Made by a program: the position numbers and the translations under genes. From the IMG/VR virus record IMGVR_UViG_3300046337_000216, positions 1 to 33,734 of that record: 33,734 nt of DNA; one strand, given 5' to 3'. The notes under the pieces are model-generated. The model was not told the origin of the DNA, did no database searches, and was given only the letters and a program-made list of their open reading frames with translations. Below, piece after piece: positions 21,265 to 28,100 of this stretch. Origin of the DNA: a virus. Numbering within the stretch: position 1 is the first letter of the stretch; each line of letters opens with the position of its first letter.

Positions 21265-21579
21265 ATGAAAACATTTAGCATTCTACCTTTAGGAAAAATT
21301 AATTTAGAAACAGGAAAATCAAAATATTTTAATGTTTACGAAACTTGGGAAGAAGATACAACTTATGAGATTTATGAAGTATCTGAAAACAACTTTAAAA
21401 TAGTTGCAACATCTGGAAAAGAGCCACTTAATAAGTTAGGTGAATTTAGAGATTTTAAACATGATCAAAATTTTAGATACTTGTTTTCTGGAAAAATGAT
21501 TGCTTTCGCAGTTGGATCAGATCTTAAAAAAGTAGCATCTAAATATGGAAAATCAATAGCTGGTTACACTTATAAATAA
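21265..21579 (+). CDS. unknown early protein
   Basis: This protein has 104 residues from the ATG at 21265, 31 bases after the -7 box, the same leader length as the gene at 16055. The extension to 21223 would start before transcription and is rejected. The sequence is beta-rich at first (FSILPLGKINLETGKSKYFNVY), then FRYLFSGKMIAFAVGSDLKK and a C-terminal IAGYTYK. Sharing a duplicated promoter-leader with the gene at 16055 suggests co-regulation. I recognise no family. Confidence 0.55.
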   Translation: MKTFSILPLGKINLETGKSKYFNVYETWEEDTTYEIYEVSENNFKIVATSGKEPLNKLGEFRDFKHDQNFRYLFSGKMIAFAVGSDLKKVASKYGKSIAGYTYK

Positions 21580-21588
21580 TCTACTAAT

Positions 21589-21658
21589 AAAGCTTCAAAA
21601 AATTACGCAATTAGATTTGGTATAAGGCGCGAATTAATAGGTCTGCTTTTGAAGCTTT
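21589..21658 (+). other. long-range hairpin upstream of the gene at 21673
   Basis: A 12-bp perfect stem AAAGCTTCAAAA (21589-21600) / TTTTGAAGCTTT (21647-21658) encloses 46 bases that are richer in GC than their surroundings (GGTATAAGGCGCG). It lies in the 93-base gap between two early genes and ends 14 bases before the next ATG, followed by a short T run. It could be a terminator with a large loop, an attenuator, or a structured RNA element controlling the downstream genes. Confidence 0.6.
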
Positions 21659-21672
21659 TTAAAATAATAACC

Positions 21673-21849
21673 ATGAAAACAACAACTTATATTTTAGCAT
21701 TAAAAGAAAATAAACACAGATGGGAGCATCTTTGGGGTCCCAATGGAGAGTACCCTAAAGAACCTTTGCCTAGAGATTTTGCAAATCAAGTTAATACTTG
21801 GTTAAGAGGATATGAATTTGCTTTATTAATCCACAATATAAAATCATGA
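21673..21849 (+). CDS. small unknown early protein
   Basis: This protein has 58 residues from the ATG at 21673; a possible ATG at 21649 lies inside the hairpin stem and is less likely. The sequence has several Trp and Pro residues (HRWEHLWGPNGEYPKEPLPR, then TWLRGYEFALLIH) and no known motif. Its stop overlaps the next start (ATGA), so it is translationally coupled to the following small gene. Confidence 0.55.
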   Translation: MKTTTYILALKENKHRWEHLWGPNGEYPKEPLPRDFANQVNTWLRGYEFALLIHNIKS

Positions 21850-21974
21850 AAATAATAATTTCACTTGAAGAAGGAAAATGGCTTGTAAATGGCAAGCCAT
21901 TTAGTAAACTAGAAGAACAGGAGAAAATCCACCTGAATAACTTTTTTAAACAAATGAAGAAAAATGGGAAATAA
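21846..21974 (+). CDS. small unknown early protein (42 residues)
   Basis: This ORF is coupled by ATGA to the gene upstream and overlaps the gene at 21964 by 11 bases. It encodes MKIIISLEEGKWLVNGKPFS followed by a charged helix (KLEEQEKIHLNNFFKQMKKN). The tight overlaps on both sides support it as real. Function unknown. Confidence 0.55.
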   Translation: MKIIISLEEGKWLVNGKPFSKLEEQEKIHLNNFFKQMKKNGK

Positions 21975-22266
21975 TTATGATTATGATGTTCTTGGGACAG
22001 GAAATCCCGATCATCCAGCAAACAGAGAAGAAGCCTCTGAGTTTCAATCTGAAGATCTTAAAGAATGCTTAGATCATTTCTACGAAACAGGTGATAGTGA
22101 GCCATTAGCTGAAGCTATCCACGAGACTTATAACAGTCTTGCATCTGTTCACTCAGATCTTGTTGAGTGCATTAATTTTGCAAGATCTTCTGACAATGCT
22201 TTTTTAGCAAATAAGTTGGCAACCATAAGAACTAAAATCGATCAATATGGAAACAAAAATCCTTGA
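21964..22266 (+). CDS. unknown acidic early protein
   Basis: The 100-residue protein is acidic and mostly helical after a Gly/Asn/Pro-rich start (MGNNYDYDVLGTGNPDHPAN). Helices include SEDLKECLDHFYETG and LAEAIHETYNSLASVHSDLV. It overlaps genes on both sides. I recognise no family. Small acidic early proteins in phages often bind and inhibit host proteins, but nothing here shows a target. Confidence 0.6.
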   Translation: MGNNYDYDVLGTGNPDHPANREEASEFQSEDLKECLDHFYETGDSEPLAEAIHETYNSLASVHSDLVECINFARSSDNAFLANKLATIRTKIDQYGNKNP

Positions 22267-22516
22267 AGCCGATACTATTTCAAAAGAATTAAAGATTGGT
22301 CAGAAGTACCATGTTAGTTGGGCAGCCAAAGGATGTGTATGGGTTTTAAAAGGTTTTGTAAATAATAACCAAGTTGAACTTGAAACACCTAAAACAAAAA
22401 GGAAGATCTACACTAATGTAAATACGTTGCGACTTTTGAATGCCGATGCTTTAAATGCTGCTCATGAAAGGATTCGAAAACTACAATCAAAACAAATAGC
22501 ATTAGACTTATTTTAA
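22247..22516 (+). CDS. unknown early protein, possible SH3-like fold
   Basis: The 89-residue protein overlaps the previous gene by 20 bases and ends 1 base before the exonuclease gene. The middle is beta-rich (KIGQKYHVSWAAKGCVWVLK, then VELETPKTKRKIYTNVNTL), suggesting a small SH3/KOW-like barrel. A basic C-terminal helix (ERIRKLQSKQIALDLF) follows. No family recognised. Confidence 0.6.
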   Translation: METKILEADTISKELKIGQKYHVSWAAKGCVWVLKGFVNNNQVELETPKTKRKIYTNVNTLRLLNADALNAAHERIRKLQSKQIALDLF

Positions 22517-22517
22517 A

Positions 22518-23294
22518 ATGGATATAAGATTAGATCACAGCAAAAGCTATTCAAGAAAAAGCAATATCGTTTACGAAAATGGAATCCCTATATTCAAACA
22601 TACAGGCAGCAAATTTATTGATGTTGAAAAGTTTAATGATTTAACGATCAATTATACCAATAGATACATAGAAATTAACCCAGGATTAATCGAAATACTA
22701 AAACCAATGAAACGTATTGTAAAATTATTTTATGATCTAGAAACAACAGGAACTGATGAGCGCAAGCATGGCATTCACCAAATTTCTGGAATCATAGAAG
22801 TTGATGGCGAAATCGCTGAAAAATTCAACTTCAAAGTTGCACCCAATCCAAAAGCCCAGATCGAACCTGAAGCTTTAACTGTTGGAGGAGTTACCGAAGA
22901 ACAAATCAGAGCTTACACGGAAATGCGAAAAGTTTATTTTGCTATCTTGAAAATACTTGGAAAGTATTGCGACCGCTTTAATGCCAAAGATAAAATTTGG
23001 TTGGTCGGTTTTAACAACCGAAAATTTGACGACGTATTTTTTAGATGCTGGTTCGAACAAAATGGAGATACATTTTTTGGATCTTGGTTTTGGTCGGATT
23101 CATTAGATGTTTTAGTTTTTGCTTCTCAATATTTAATTGATCGCAGACGAGATATGCCTTCTTTTAAATTAAAAAGAGTTGCCAAAGAACTTGGAATAGA
23201 TGTTGACGAAACAAAGTTACATGATGCCGAATATGATATTATGTTGACTAGAGAAGTGTACAGAATAGCCATTGGACTTGAAATCGAAATATAG
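22518..23294 (+). CDS. DnaQ-like 3'-5' exonuclease (DEDDh)
   Basis: This 258-residue protein carries a DEDDh exonuclease domain in its second half: FYDLETTGTD (about 73-82, catalytic Asp and Glu), FNNRKFDDVFF (about 167-177, Asp) and KLHDAEYDIMLT (about 235-246, His and Asp). The first 65 residues are an extra N-terminal part without a known motif. Since the polymerase has its own exonuclease, this enzyme may serve in repair, end processing or degradation of host DNA. Its TAG overlaps the GTG start of the next gene. Confidence 0.85.
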   Translation: MDIRLDHSKSYSRKSNIVYENGIPIFKHTGSKFIDVEKFNDLTINYTNRYIEINPGLIEILKPMKRIVKLFYDLETTGTDERKHGIHQISGIIEVDGEIAEKFNFKVAPNPKAQIEPEALTVGGVTEEQIRAYTEMRKVYFAILKILGKYCDRFNAKDKIWLVGFNNRKFDDVFFRCWFEQNGDTFFGSWFWSDSLDVLVFASQYLIDRRRDMPSFKLKRVAKELGIDVDETKLHDAEYDIMLTREVYRIAIGLEIEI

Positions 23295-23662
23295 TGAAAA
23301 CACTAAATAATAGACCTACATGTGAATTTGAACAAAAGGACAGGTGCCCATCATGTGGATCATTTTGTAATATATTTGAAGATCTAGATGAGAAGGATTA
23401 TTGTAATGACTGTAGACCTAAAAAGCTAAAAAATAATCTTTTAAAGTTTATGGGAAAAGAATTTAAAATAGATTTTAGTAGGCAAAATTTAAAATCTAAT
23501 GACTTTAAATCTAAACACAGTTGGAATAACATAATAAAAATACGGGTTTATAAAATTGATTTTATAAAATTAAAAGCTGAAATTTACAGTATTGAAAAAC
23601 CAGAACAAAGATTAATAGTTCCAACATATTTTTTAGAAAAATTAATAATTGAGCAGCCATGA
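23294..23662 (+). CDS. unknown zinc-finger protein
   Basis: The 122-residue protein starts at GTG 23294, overlapping the exonuclease stop by one base. The N-terminus holds two CxxC pairs (RCPSCGSFC...DYCNDCRPKK, about 17-41) that form a treble-clef or ribbon-like zinc site. A basic stretch rich in Lys and Asn follows, then a beta-rich end (KIDFIKLKAEIYSIEKPEQR). Probably nucleic-acid or protein binding. It overlaps the next gene by 4 bases. Confidence 0.6.
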   Translation: MKTLNNRPTCEFEQKDRCPSCGSFCNIFEDLDEKDYCNDCRPKKLKNNLLKFMGKEFKIDFSRQNLKSNDFKSKHSWNNIIKIRVYKIDFIKLKAEIYSIEKPEQRLIVPTYFLEKLIIEQP

Positions 23663-23964
23663 AAGGAAAATATTTAATAACTACGGATGCTTGGTTTTAT
23701 GGCCAAGATGGTCAACAGTACAAATCTGTTTGGGGTGAAGTTGAAATTCTAAACGATTCTATTTTGGGAATCAAAACAAATGCTAGAAGCTCAAATTGGT
23801 TTGCAAAAGTCGGAACTGAATCAAATCATTTAATAATTGCCGGCTGCCAAATCCATTACAGTTTGAAGTGTGAAAAACCAAATACTGATATGACTGAAGA
23901 ATTTTGCGGCACCTCTAAAAATGAGTTGGTAAAAGTTAATAATAGAATTTTAATCTTGGAATAA
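23659..23964 (+). CDS. unknown beta-rich early protein
   Basis: The 101-residue protein overlaps its upstream neighbour (ATGA). The sequence is beta-rich with ITTDAWFYGQDGQQYKSVWG at the start and SNHLIIAGCQIHYSLKCEKP in the middle. This YGxDGxQYxxxWG pattern recurs in small phage proteins, but I know no function for it. One base separates it from the next ORF. Confidence 0.6.
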   Translation: MKGKYLITTDAWFYGQDGQQYKSVWGEVEILNDSILGIKTNARSSNWFAKVGTESNHLIIAGCQIHYSLKCEKPNTDMTEEFCGTSKNELVKVNNRILILE

Positions 23965-23965
23965 A

Positions 23966-24118
23966 ATGGGAAAATATAAAACATTAACTAAGCAAGAAAA
24001 AGCTCAAAAGGCTTTGGAGTTGGCAAAAAAGCAAGAAGCTGACAAAGGTAAAAAACCAACATTCCTTAAAAATGGGATCACCGGTGAAAATCTTACGGGA
24101 CAAAAAAGATGGAATTAA
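23966..24118 (+). CDS. small Lys-rich protein (50 residues)
   Basis: This ORF begins one base after the previous stop. It is a lysine- and glutamine-rich helix (MGKYKTLTKQEKAQKALELA) followed by KKPTFLKNGITGENLTGQKR. Strong basic character and tight spacing support it as the last regular gene of the early operon. Function unknown. Confidence 0.55.
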   Translation: MGKYKTLTKQEKAQKALELAKKQEADKGKKPTFLKNGITGENLTGQKRWN

Positions 24119-24120
24119 TC

Positions 24121-24154
24121 AATGGAAACTATTTTGAGTGAAATAGTTTCCATT
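24121..24154 (+). terminator. 14-bp inverted repeat at the end of the early operon
   Basis: AATGGAAACTATTT / AAATAGTTTCCATT with loop TGAGTG is a perfect 14-bp stem 2 bases after the last early stop. It is followed by TTGGTCAATTTTATT, with no immediate T tract, so termination may be weak or Rho-like. It lies inside a possible mini-gene (24122-24205). Confidence 0.6.
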
Positions 24155-24205
24155 TTGGTCAATTTTATTGTTTACGGATTAATGTATTGGTTATCAACAA
24201 TCTAA
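24122..24205 (+). CDS. possible 27-residue membrane mini-protein
   Basis: An ATG in the left arm of the inverted repeat opens a 27-codon frame with a hydrophobic run (ILSEIVSILVNFIVYGLMYW), long enough for one membrane span. It ends in TAA just before the iterons of block B and contains one of them (24167-24175). The overlap with a strong hairpin means it may be chance. If real, its translation would unfold the hairpin. Confidence 0.3.
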   Translation: METILSEIVSILVNFIVYGLMYWLSTI

Positions 24206-24508
24206 GTGAAAAGCGCGTAAACAATGTAAACAATCGTAAACAATAATTGTTTATGCGGTTTTTTCTTGCTAGGTCATACTTCAGGTACTGTGTAAACAAT
24301 GTAAACAATAATATTATAAAACCTTTTAATTGGAATATATTATAGAAATAAGTATATTGTCCCACTATACCCCTTAACACGCGGTGATATAGAATTAGAG
24401 TTTTGTCACTTTTATTGTTTACATTGTTTACGTTTGAAAAAAGTGAGCGTAAATGGTTGATTTTTAGACAGGTGCGAAATTAAAAAGCGTAAACAATCAT
24501 TGTTTACG
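24167..24508. repeat. repeat block B: ten GTAAACAAT motifs, 62-bp long repeat, palindromes
   Basis: This block holds ten exact GTAAACAAT copies. Direct copies are at 24217, 24226, 24236, 24292, 24301 and 24489; reverse copies start at 24167, 24414, 24423 and 24499. Bases 24290-24351 equal 5237-5298 exactly. Palindrome CGTAAACAAT-C-ATTGTTTACG (24488-24508) is the exact reverse complement of 5182-5202, and a second with one mismatch lies at 24235-24255. Two direct copies face two reverse copies across about 105 bases. The gap 24206-24592 holds no gene apart from this block and the terminase promoter. Confidence 0.9.
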
Positions 24509-24539
24509 ATTGTTTCTCATTGTTTCTCATGGTCAAAGG

Positions 24540-24570
24540 TTTTTAGTTATGAAATTAATTCGTACTTTTG
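24540..24570 (+). promoter_or_regulatory. promoter of the terminase/tail operon
   Basis: TTTTTAG (24540-24546), 16-base spacer, TACTTTTG (24563-24570). It uses TTTG at -7 instead of TTAG. It lies 32 bases after the last palindrome of block B and 22 bases before the terminase small-subunit ATG, so proteins bound to block B could control it. Confidence 0.7.
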
Positions 24571-24592
24571 CCATGTACCAAATTAATTTGAC

Positions 24593-25066
24593 ATGAGATC
24601 ACCAGAAGAAAAAGAAGGCATCTTTAATGATATTTTAGACGAGATCACCGAAGGTAGAGCTTTGACTAATATTTTAAAAGATCCTGGGATGTTCAGCCCA
24701 AATATATTTTTTAAATACCTTGTCGACAACCCAGACAAACAGAAGTTGTATGCGCGCGCGTGCGAAGTTAGACACGAGCTACTTTTTGATCGAATGCTGA
24801 ATATTGCTGAAACACCTGAAGAAGGTGACGAAACAACATTAGATCATAATGGAATTAAAATTGTTACCAAAGATATGTTGGGCCATAGACGATTGAAGAT
24901 TGACACCATTAAATGGCAACTAGGCAAATTGAATCCAAAGAAATTTGGCGACAAATTAGATCTAACTTCTGAAAGTAAAATAACTTTTGCAGCTGAAAAC
25001 TTGACAGAAGAAGAACAAGCTACCTTATTTGAACTTTCATTAAAATTAAAGCAAAATGATAAGTAA
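24593..25066 (+). CDS. terminase small subunit
   Basis: This 157-residue protein lies directly upstream of the large terminase and overlaps it by 11 bases. The N-terminal half is helical (EEKEGIFNDILDEITEGRAL, FKYLVDNPDKQKLYARACEV), like the DNA-binding region that recognises the packaging site. The middle holds DTIKWQLGKLNPKKFGDKLD, a segment common in small terminases. An acidic C-terminus (LTEEEQATLFELSLKL) is likely to contact the large subunit. Its role follows from both sequence type and position. Confidence 0.8.
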   Translation: MRSPEEKEGIFNDILDEITEGRALTNILKDPGMFSPNIFFKYLVDNPDKQKLYARACEVRHELLFDRMLNIAETPEEGDETTLDHNGIKIVTKDMLGHRRLKIDTIKWQLGKLNPKKFGDKLDLTSESKITFAAENLTEEEQATLFELSLKLKQNDK

Positions 25067-26486
25067 TGAAGTTTTGCTTGGCATCCAAAAAAAGAGGTCT
25101 ACAGAATCATTTTATGATTTTATGCGGCTATTTTGGGATGTTGTCATAAAAGAAAAGCCAGTTTATAATTGGCATATAAAATACTTGTGTGATCAACTTC
25201 AGATCTTAGCACCTTATATTGTTGAGCGAAAAGCTAAGCCTTATGATGTGGTCATAAATATTCCACCTGGGACATCAAAATCAACAATATGTACAATTAT
25301 GTTTCCAGTATGGCTTTGGACTCAAGATCCAACTATTAGAATCATTACAAATTCATATTCAAGTGATCTGTCAACTGAGCATGCAATCAAATCCAGGGAT
25401 GTTTTATTGAGTGACAAATTCAAAGTATTATTTCCAAACATCGTTTTAAGGGCAGACAAGTCAGCTAAGCAAAATTATGAAAATGTTTCAGGTGGTGCTA
25501 GGTATACGACATCAACTGGTGGAACAATTACAGGTAAACATGCCCACATTATTATAAATGATGATCCACTTAACCCATCACAAGCTGCTTCTGAAGCTGA
25601 TCGTAAAAGTGCCAATGAGCATACCAAAACATTGTCATCAAGAAAAGTCGACAAAGAAAATACACCAACAATAACAGTAATGCAAAGGCTACATGAAGAA
25701 GATGTAACAGGCTACTTGCTTACAAAGAAAAGCGACAGTATCAAACATATTTGCTTACCAGCTGAATTGTCACCTAAGGTTAAACCTGATGAGCTAAAAG
25801 AATTATATGTAGATGGATTGCTAGATCCACAACGTATGCCAATGCGAGTTCTTACTGAAGCCAAAGTTGACTTAGGTAGTTATGGCTATGCAAATCAATA
25901 TGGCCAAGAAGAAGCACCACCTGAGGGCGGAATCTTAAAAGCCAAATGGTTTGAAATAGTTGATTGGAACGAAGACTACAATAATATTGTTTGGAACACA
26001 GCAGTCGATTCAGCTTATTCAGAATCTACCAAGAATGACGAAAGTGGCTACATGCAATTTGGAACCTTGAACAACAACATGTACATTAGACATGCAATTG
26101 GGGTTTTTAAAGAATTTCCTGAATTAGTCAAACATACTATTTCATATTCGTCATTGCATGGATATTCAAATAAATCTATTATATTTGTCGAACCAAAAGC
26201 GAGTGGAAAATCATTGGTACAACAAATCAAACGAACAACTTTGATTAACATCAAAGAAGATGCTGCACCAATCAAGGACAAAGTTGCAAGAGCCACTGAT
26301 ATTTCGCCAATATGCGAATCCAAACGAGTGAAGCTTATCAGAGGTAACTGGAATGATGCTTTTCTTGCTCAGGTGAAAACGTTTCCAAATACAAAACAAA
26401 AAGGATTAATTGACTGCCTATACATAGCAGTTAGCAATTCACTTAAAAAATCAAATACAGGATGGGGATCGAGTCGTACAGCTTAA
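25056..26486 (+). CDS. terminase large subunit
   Basis: This 476-residue DNA-packaging motor has an N-terminal ATPase with the Walker A variant NIPPGTSKST (68-77), Walker B HIIINDDPL (about 168-176) and a coupling region around TVMQRLHEEDVTGYL. The C-terminal RNase H-like nuclease shows VDSAYSES (about 312-319) and a final acidic site GLIDCLYIAVSN (about 450-461). The sequence ends shortly after, with normal length for the family. No portal gene follows, unlike the usual phage order. Confidence 0.95.
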   Translation: MISNEVLLGIQKKRSTESFYDFMRLFWDVVIKEKPVYNWHIKYLCDQLQILAPYIVERKAKPYDVVINIPPGTSKSTICTIMFPVWLWTQDPTIRIITNSYSSDLSTEHAIKSRDVLLSDKFKVLFPNIVLRADKSAKQNYENVSGGARYTTSTGGTITGKHAHIIINDDPLNPSQAASEADRKSANEHTKTLSSRKVDKENTPTITVMQRLHEEDVTGYLLTKKSDSIKHICLPAELSPKVKPDELKELYVDGLLDPQRMPMRVLTEAKVDLGSYGYANQYGQEEAPPEGGILKAKWFEIVDWNEDYNNIVWNTAVDSAYSESTKNDESGYMQFGTLNNNMYIRHAIGVFKEFPELVKHTISYSSLHGYSNKSIIFVEPKASGKSLVQQIKRTTLINIKEDAAPIKDKVARATDISPICESKRVKLIRGNWNDAFLAQVKTFPNTKQKGLIDCLYIAVSNSLKKSNTGWGSSRTA

Positions 26487-26509
26487 AAAATCTATTTGTA
26501 ACCAAAATA

Positions 26510-27070
26510 ATGTTGGTTGAATATCCTTTGCTACCCCAAGAAGCAAAAGAGGTTGCTGATTATACCATACGAGAAACACTCAGAGGTAACCCAGAATTGA
26601 GAATAAAAGGAAAAGTGATAAAACCTAAGCAAATGAATTTTTGGTCCCTTACATGGTCAGATATAATCTTGCTTAGATTAGCTATCACTGATCAAAATAT
26701 GTTAGACGTGCTTAGCATTGTATTTCAAATAGGTGAAAAAGAATTTATGAAGCTTGAGTTATTTAATGCTTACGCTGCTTATACATGGGTAGTCAATCGA
26801 TTTAAAACCATCATTGATTCTGAAATTGAGCAGTTAGCATCTGAATTGTCAGACGAAGAAAAAGATGCAGGAGCTGAAGACTTACAAGAATTTGGATATA
26901 CTGTTGCGCTTGATGGATTGACAAAAGGTGATCTATTAAAATATGATGACTACTTAATGTTGCCATATTCAAAGGTGTTTCGAAAAATGTGCTTAGACAA
27001 AACAAAATACGATATTAACAAACAACTTCAAGAAAATGCTAGTAGAAAATCTCAAGCTCTTAATCAGTAG
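26510..27070 (+). CDS. unknown structural-region protein
   Basis: This protein has 186 residues from the ATG at 26510; a longer form from 26462 would overlap the terminase end. The sequence MLVEYPLLPQEAKEVADYTI and NFWSLTWSDIILLRLAITDQ is helical, then an acidic stretch (SDEEKDAGAEDLQEFG) and a basic end (NKQLQENASRKSQALNQ). Position after terminase suggests a head or neck role. It overlaps the next gene by 35 bases in another frame. I do not recognise the family. Confidence 0.55.
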   Translation: MLVEYPLLPQEAKEVADYTIRETLRGNPELRIKGKVIKPKQMNFWSLTWSDIILLRLAITDQNMLDVLSIVFQIGEKEFMKLELFNAYAAYTWVVNRFKTIIDSEIEQLASELSDEEKDAGAEDLQEFGYTVALDGLTKGDLLKYDDYLMLPYSKVFRKMCLDKTKYDINKQLQENASRKSQALNQ

Positions 27071-27497
27071 CTTAAATCAAAACATACCGAGTTCCACACC
27101 TTTGAAATGGAACTTTAATTACGGCAAAGAACATTGGCAAAACTTAGGCGACTATGTTAACGACGTTCACATGGATTTTATTGACAGGCAAAAATATTTA
27201 CTTTTATTGTGGAAAGATCGATCTTTTGTACTAAATTCGCAAGGTGGGATTCAAGGTTACAGTTATGATGGTGAAATGGTTTTGCTTGTAAGATCCAAAA
27301 TTTCAGATCCAACCTATGATTATAAGTACGAAACCCATATCAAAAATTTAGAAGGTCAAACTGAAAGGCTATTTAACGGATTTTCAGATTGTGAAGGTTG
27401 GACAATCAAATCTTGGAAAGAAGTTGAAGTTTCAAATGAGTTTGATACCAATCTAGATGGATTGAAAATACGATTCACAATTGAATTTGAAGAATAG
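27036..27497 (+). CDS. small structural protein, possible tail terminator or connector
   Basis: The 153-residue protein has an N-terminal helix (MLVENLKLLISSLNQ) and a beta-rich body (YLLLLWKDRSFVLNSQGGIQ, GEMVLLVRSKISDPTYD, LDGLKIRFTIEFEE). Size, beta content and place before a gp10-like neck protein fit a tail-terminator or connector protein, but no motif proves it. Start chosen at ATG 27036; the long overlap with the upstream gene is odd, yet the N-terminal helix looks genuine. Confidence 0.5.
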   Translation: MLVENLKLLISSLNQNIPSSTPLKWNFNYGKEHWQNLGDYVNDVHMDFIDRQKYLLLLWKDRSFVLNSQGGIQGYSYDGEMVLLVRSKISDPTYDYKYETHIKNLEGQTERLFNGFSDCEGWTIKSWKEVEVSNEFDTNLDGLKIRFTIEFEE

Positions 27498-27995
27498 ATG
27501 GATGCTAAAGAGCAAATATATTTGAAGTACCTGGAAATTCTTAGAATCAAGCTGATCAAAAAATATGATGAGCTCGGTTTGAGAGCTTCAGGCAAATATG
27601 CAGATGCTTTAGAAGCCAAAGTTGAGCCAAACAAATTAATAATGTTTGGATCACCACATTCAGGAGTTATGGAACATGGTCGTAGAGCTGGAAAATTTCC
27701 ACCATACAATCCAGAAACTGGAACTTTTGACGAAATAGCTGAATGGATTGAAACAAAACAAGGTCTGCCAGCTATTTTTAAGGAGAAAAAGAAACAATTT
27801 GCCTTCTTAATAGCTAGGAAATTAGCCAGAGAAGGCATAAAAGTTCCAAATAGCTTCAATAAAGGACAAGTAATTAGTGCAGTTGTTGACGATTTTCTTG
27901 CAAATGACATCAGTTTGATGCTTGAAGAACTAGGCGACATATTTTTAGCAAGAATAAAATCAGATGTTTTAGACATTTTTAAACAATTAACATGA
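27498..27995 (+). CDS. HK97 gp10-like neck/tail-completion protein
   Basis: The 165-residue protein shows HSGVMEHGRRAGKFPPYNPE (about 55-74), IAEWIETKQGLP (about 80-91) and FLIARKLAREGIKVPNSF (about 102-119). This is the recognisable pattern of HK97-gp10-like and virion-morphogenesis proteins: [Y/M]-x-E-x-GR-x-PGK-x-PP, then a helix with A-x-x-I-A-x-x-I-x-x-x-G. These join head and tail. It starts directly at the previous stop and its TGA overlaps the next mini-gene (ATGA). Confidence 0.7.
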   Translation: MDAKEQIYLKYLEILRIKLIKKYDELGLRASGKYADALEAKVEPNKLIMFGSPHSGVMEHGRRAGKFPPYNPETGTFDEIAEWIETKQGLPAIFKEKKKQFAFLIARKLAREGIKVPNSFNKGQVISAVVDDFLANDISLMLEELGDIFLARIKSDVLDIFKQLT

Positions 27996-28096
27996 TTTAC
28001 CAAAGAATAAAGATCAGAAAAAGGTTAATTAAGCTTATAATTTTAGGCTTTATTGTTTTGTGGCTTGCTTTTGTATTTATTCACTTTATAAACTAA
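27992..28096 (+). CDS. 34-residue single-span membrane mini-protein
   Basis: This short ORF is coupled by ATGA to the gp10-like gene. A very basic start (MIYQRIKIRKRLIKL) is followed by one hydrophobic helix (IILGFIVLWLAFVFIHFI), so it should sit in the inner membrane with the N-terminus inside. The tight coupling on the left and the 4-base gap to the next ATG support it as real. Placement in the tail operon is unexpected; function unknown. Confidence 0.55.
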   Translation: MIYQRIKIRKRLIKLIILGFIVLWLAFVFIHFIN

Positions 28097-28100
28097 TAAG

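Noticed and set aside
24165-24380. Antisense 71-codon ORF in block B
   Set aside because: It is the reverse translation of iterons and AT-rich repeat, with low complexity. No start context or family.
26510-27497. Programmed frameshift between overlapping genes, as in tail-assembly chaperones
   Set aside because: No slippery heptamer was seen in the 35-base overlap, the downstream gene has its own good start, and neither gene lies directly before the tape-measure gene.
27356-28003. 215-codon antisense ORF opposite the gp10-like gene
   Set aside because: Ser- and Leu-rich shadow of the + strand gene at 27498, which has a family match. No promoter on the opposite strand. Other minus-strand ORFs in the window were dropped for the same reason.
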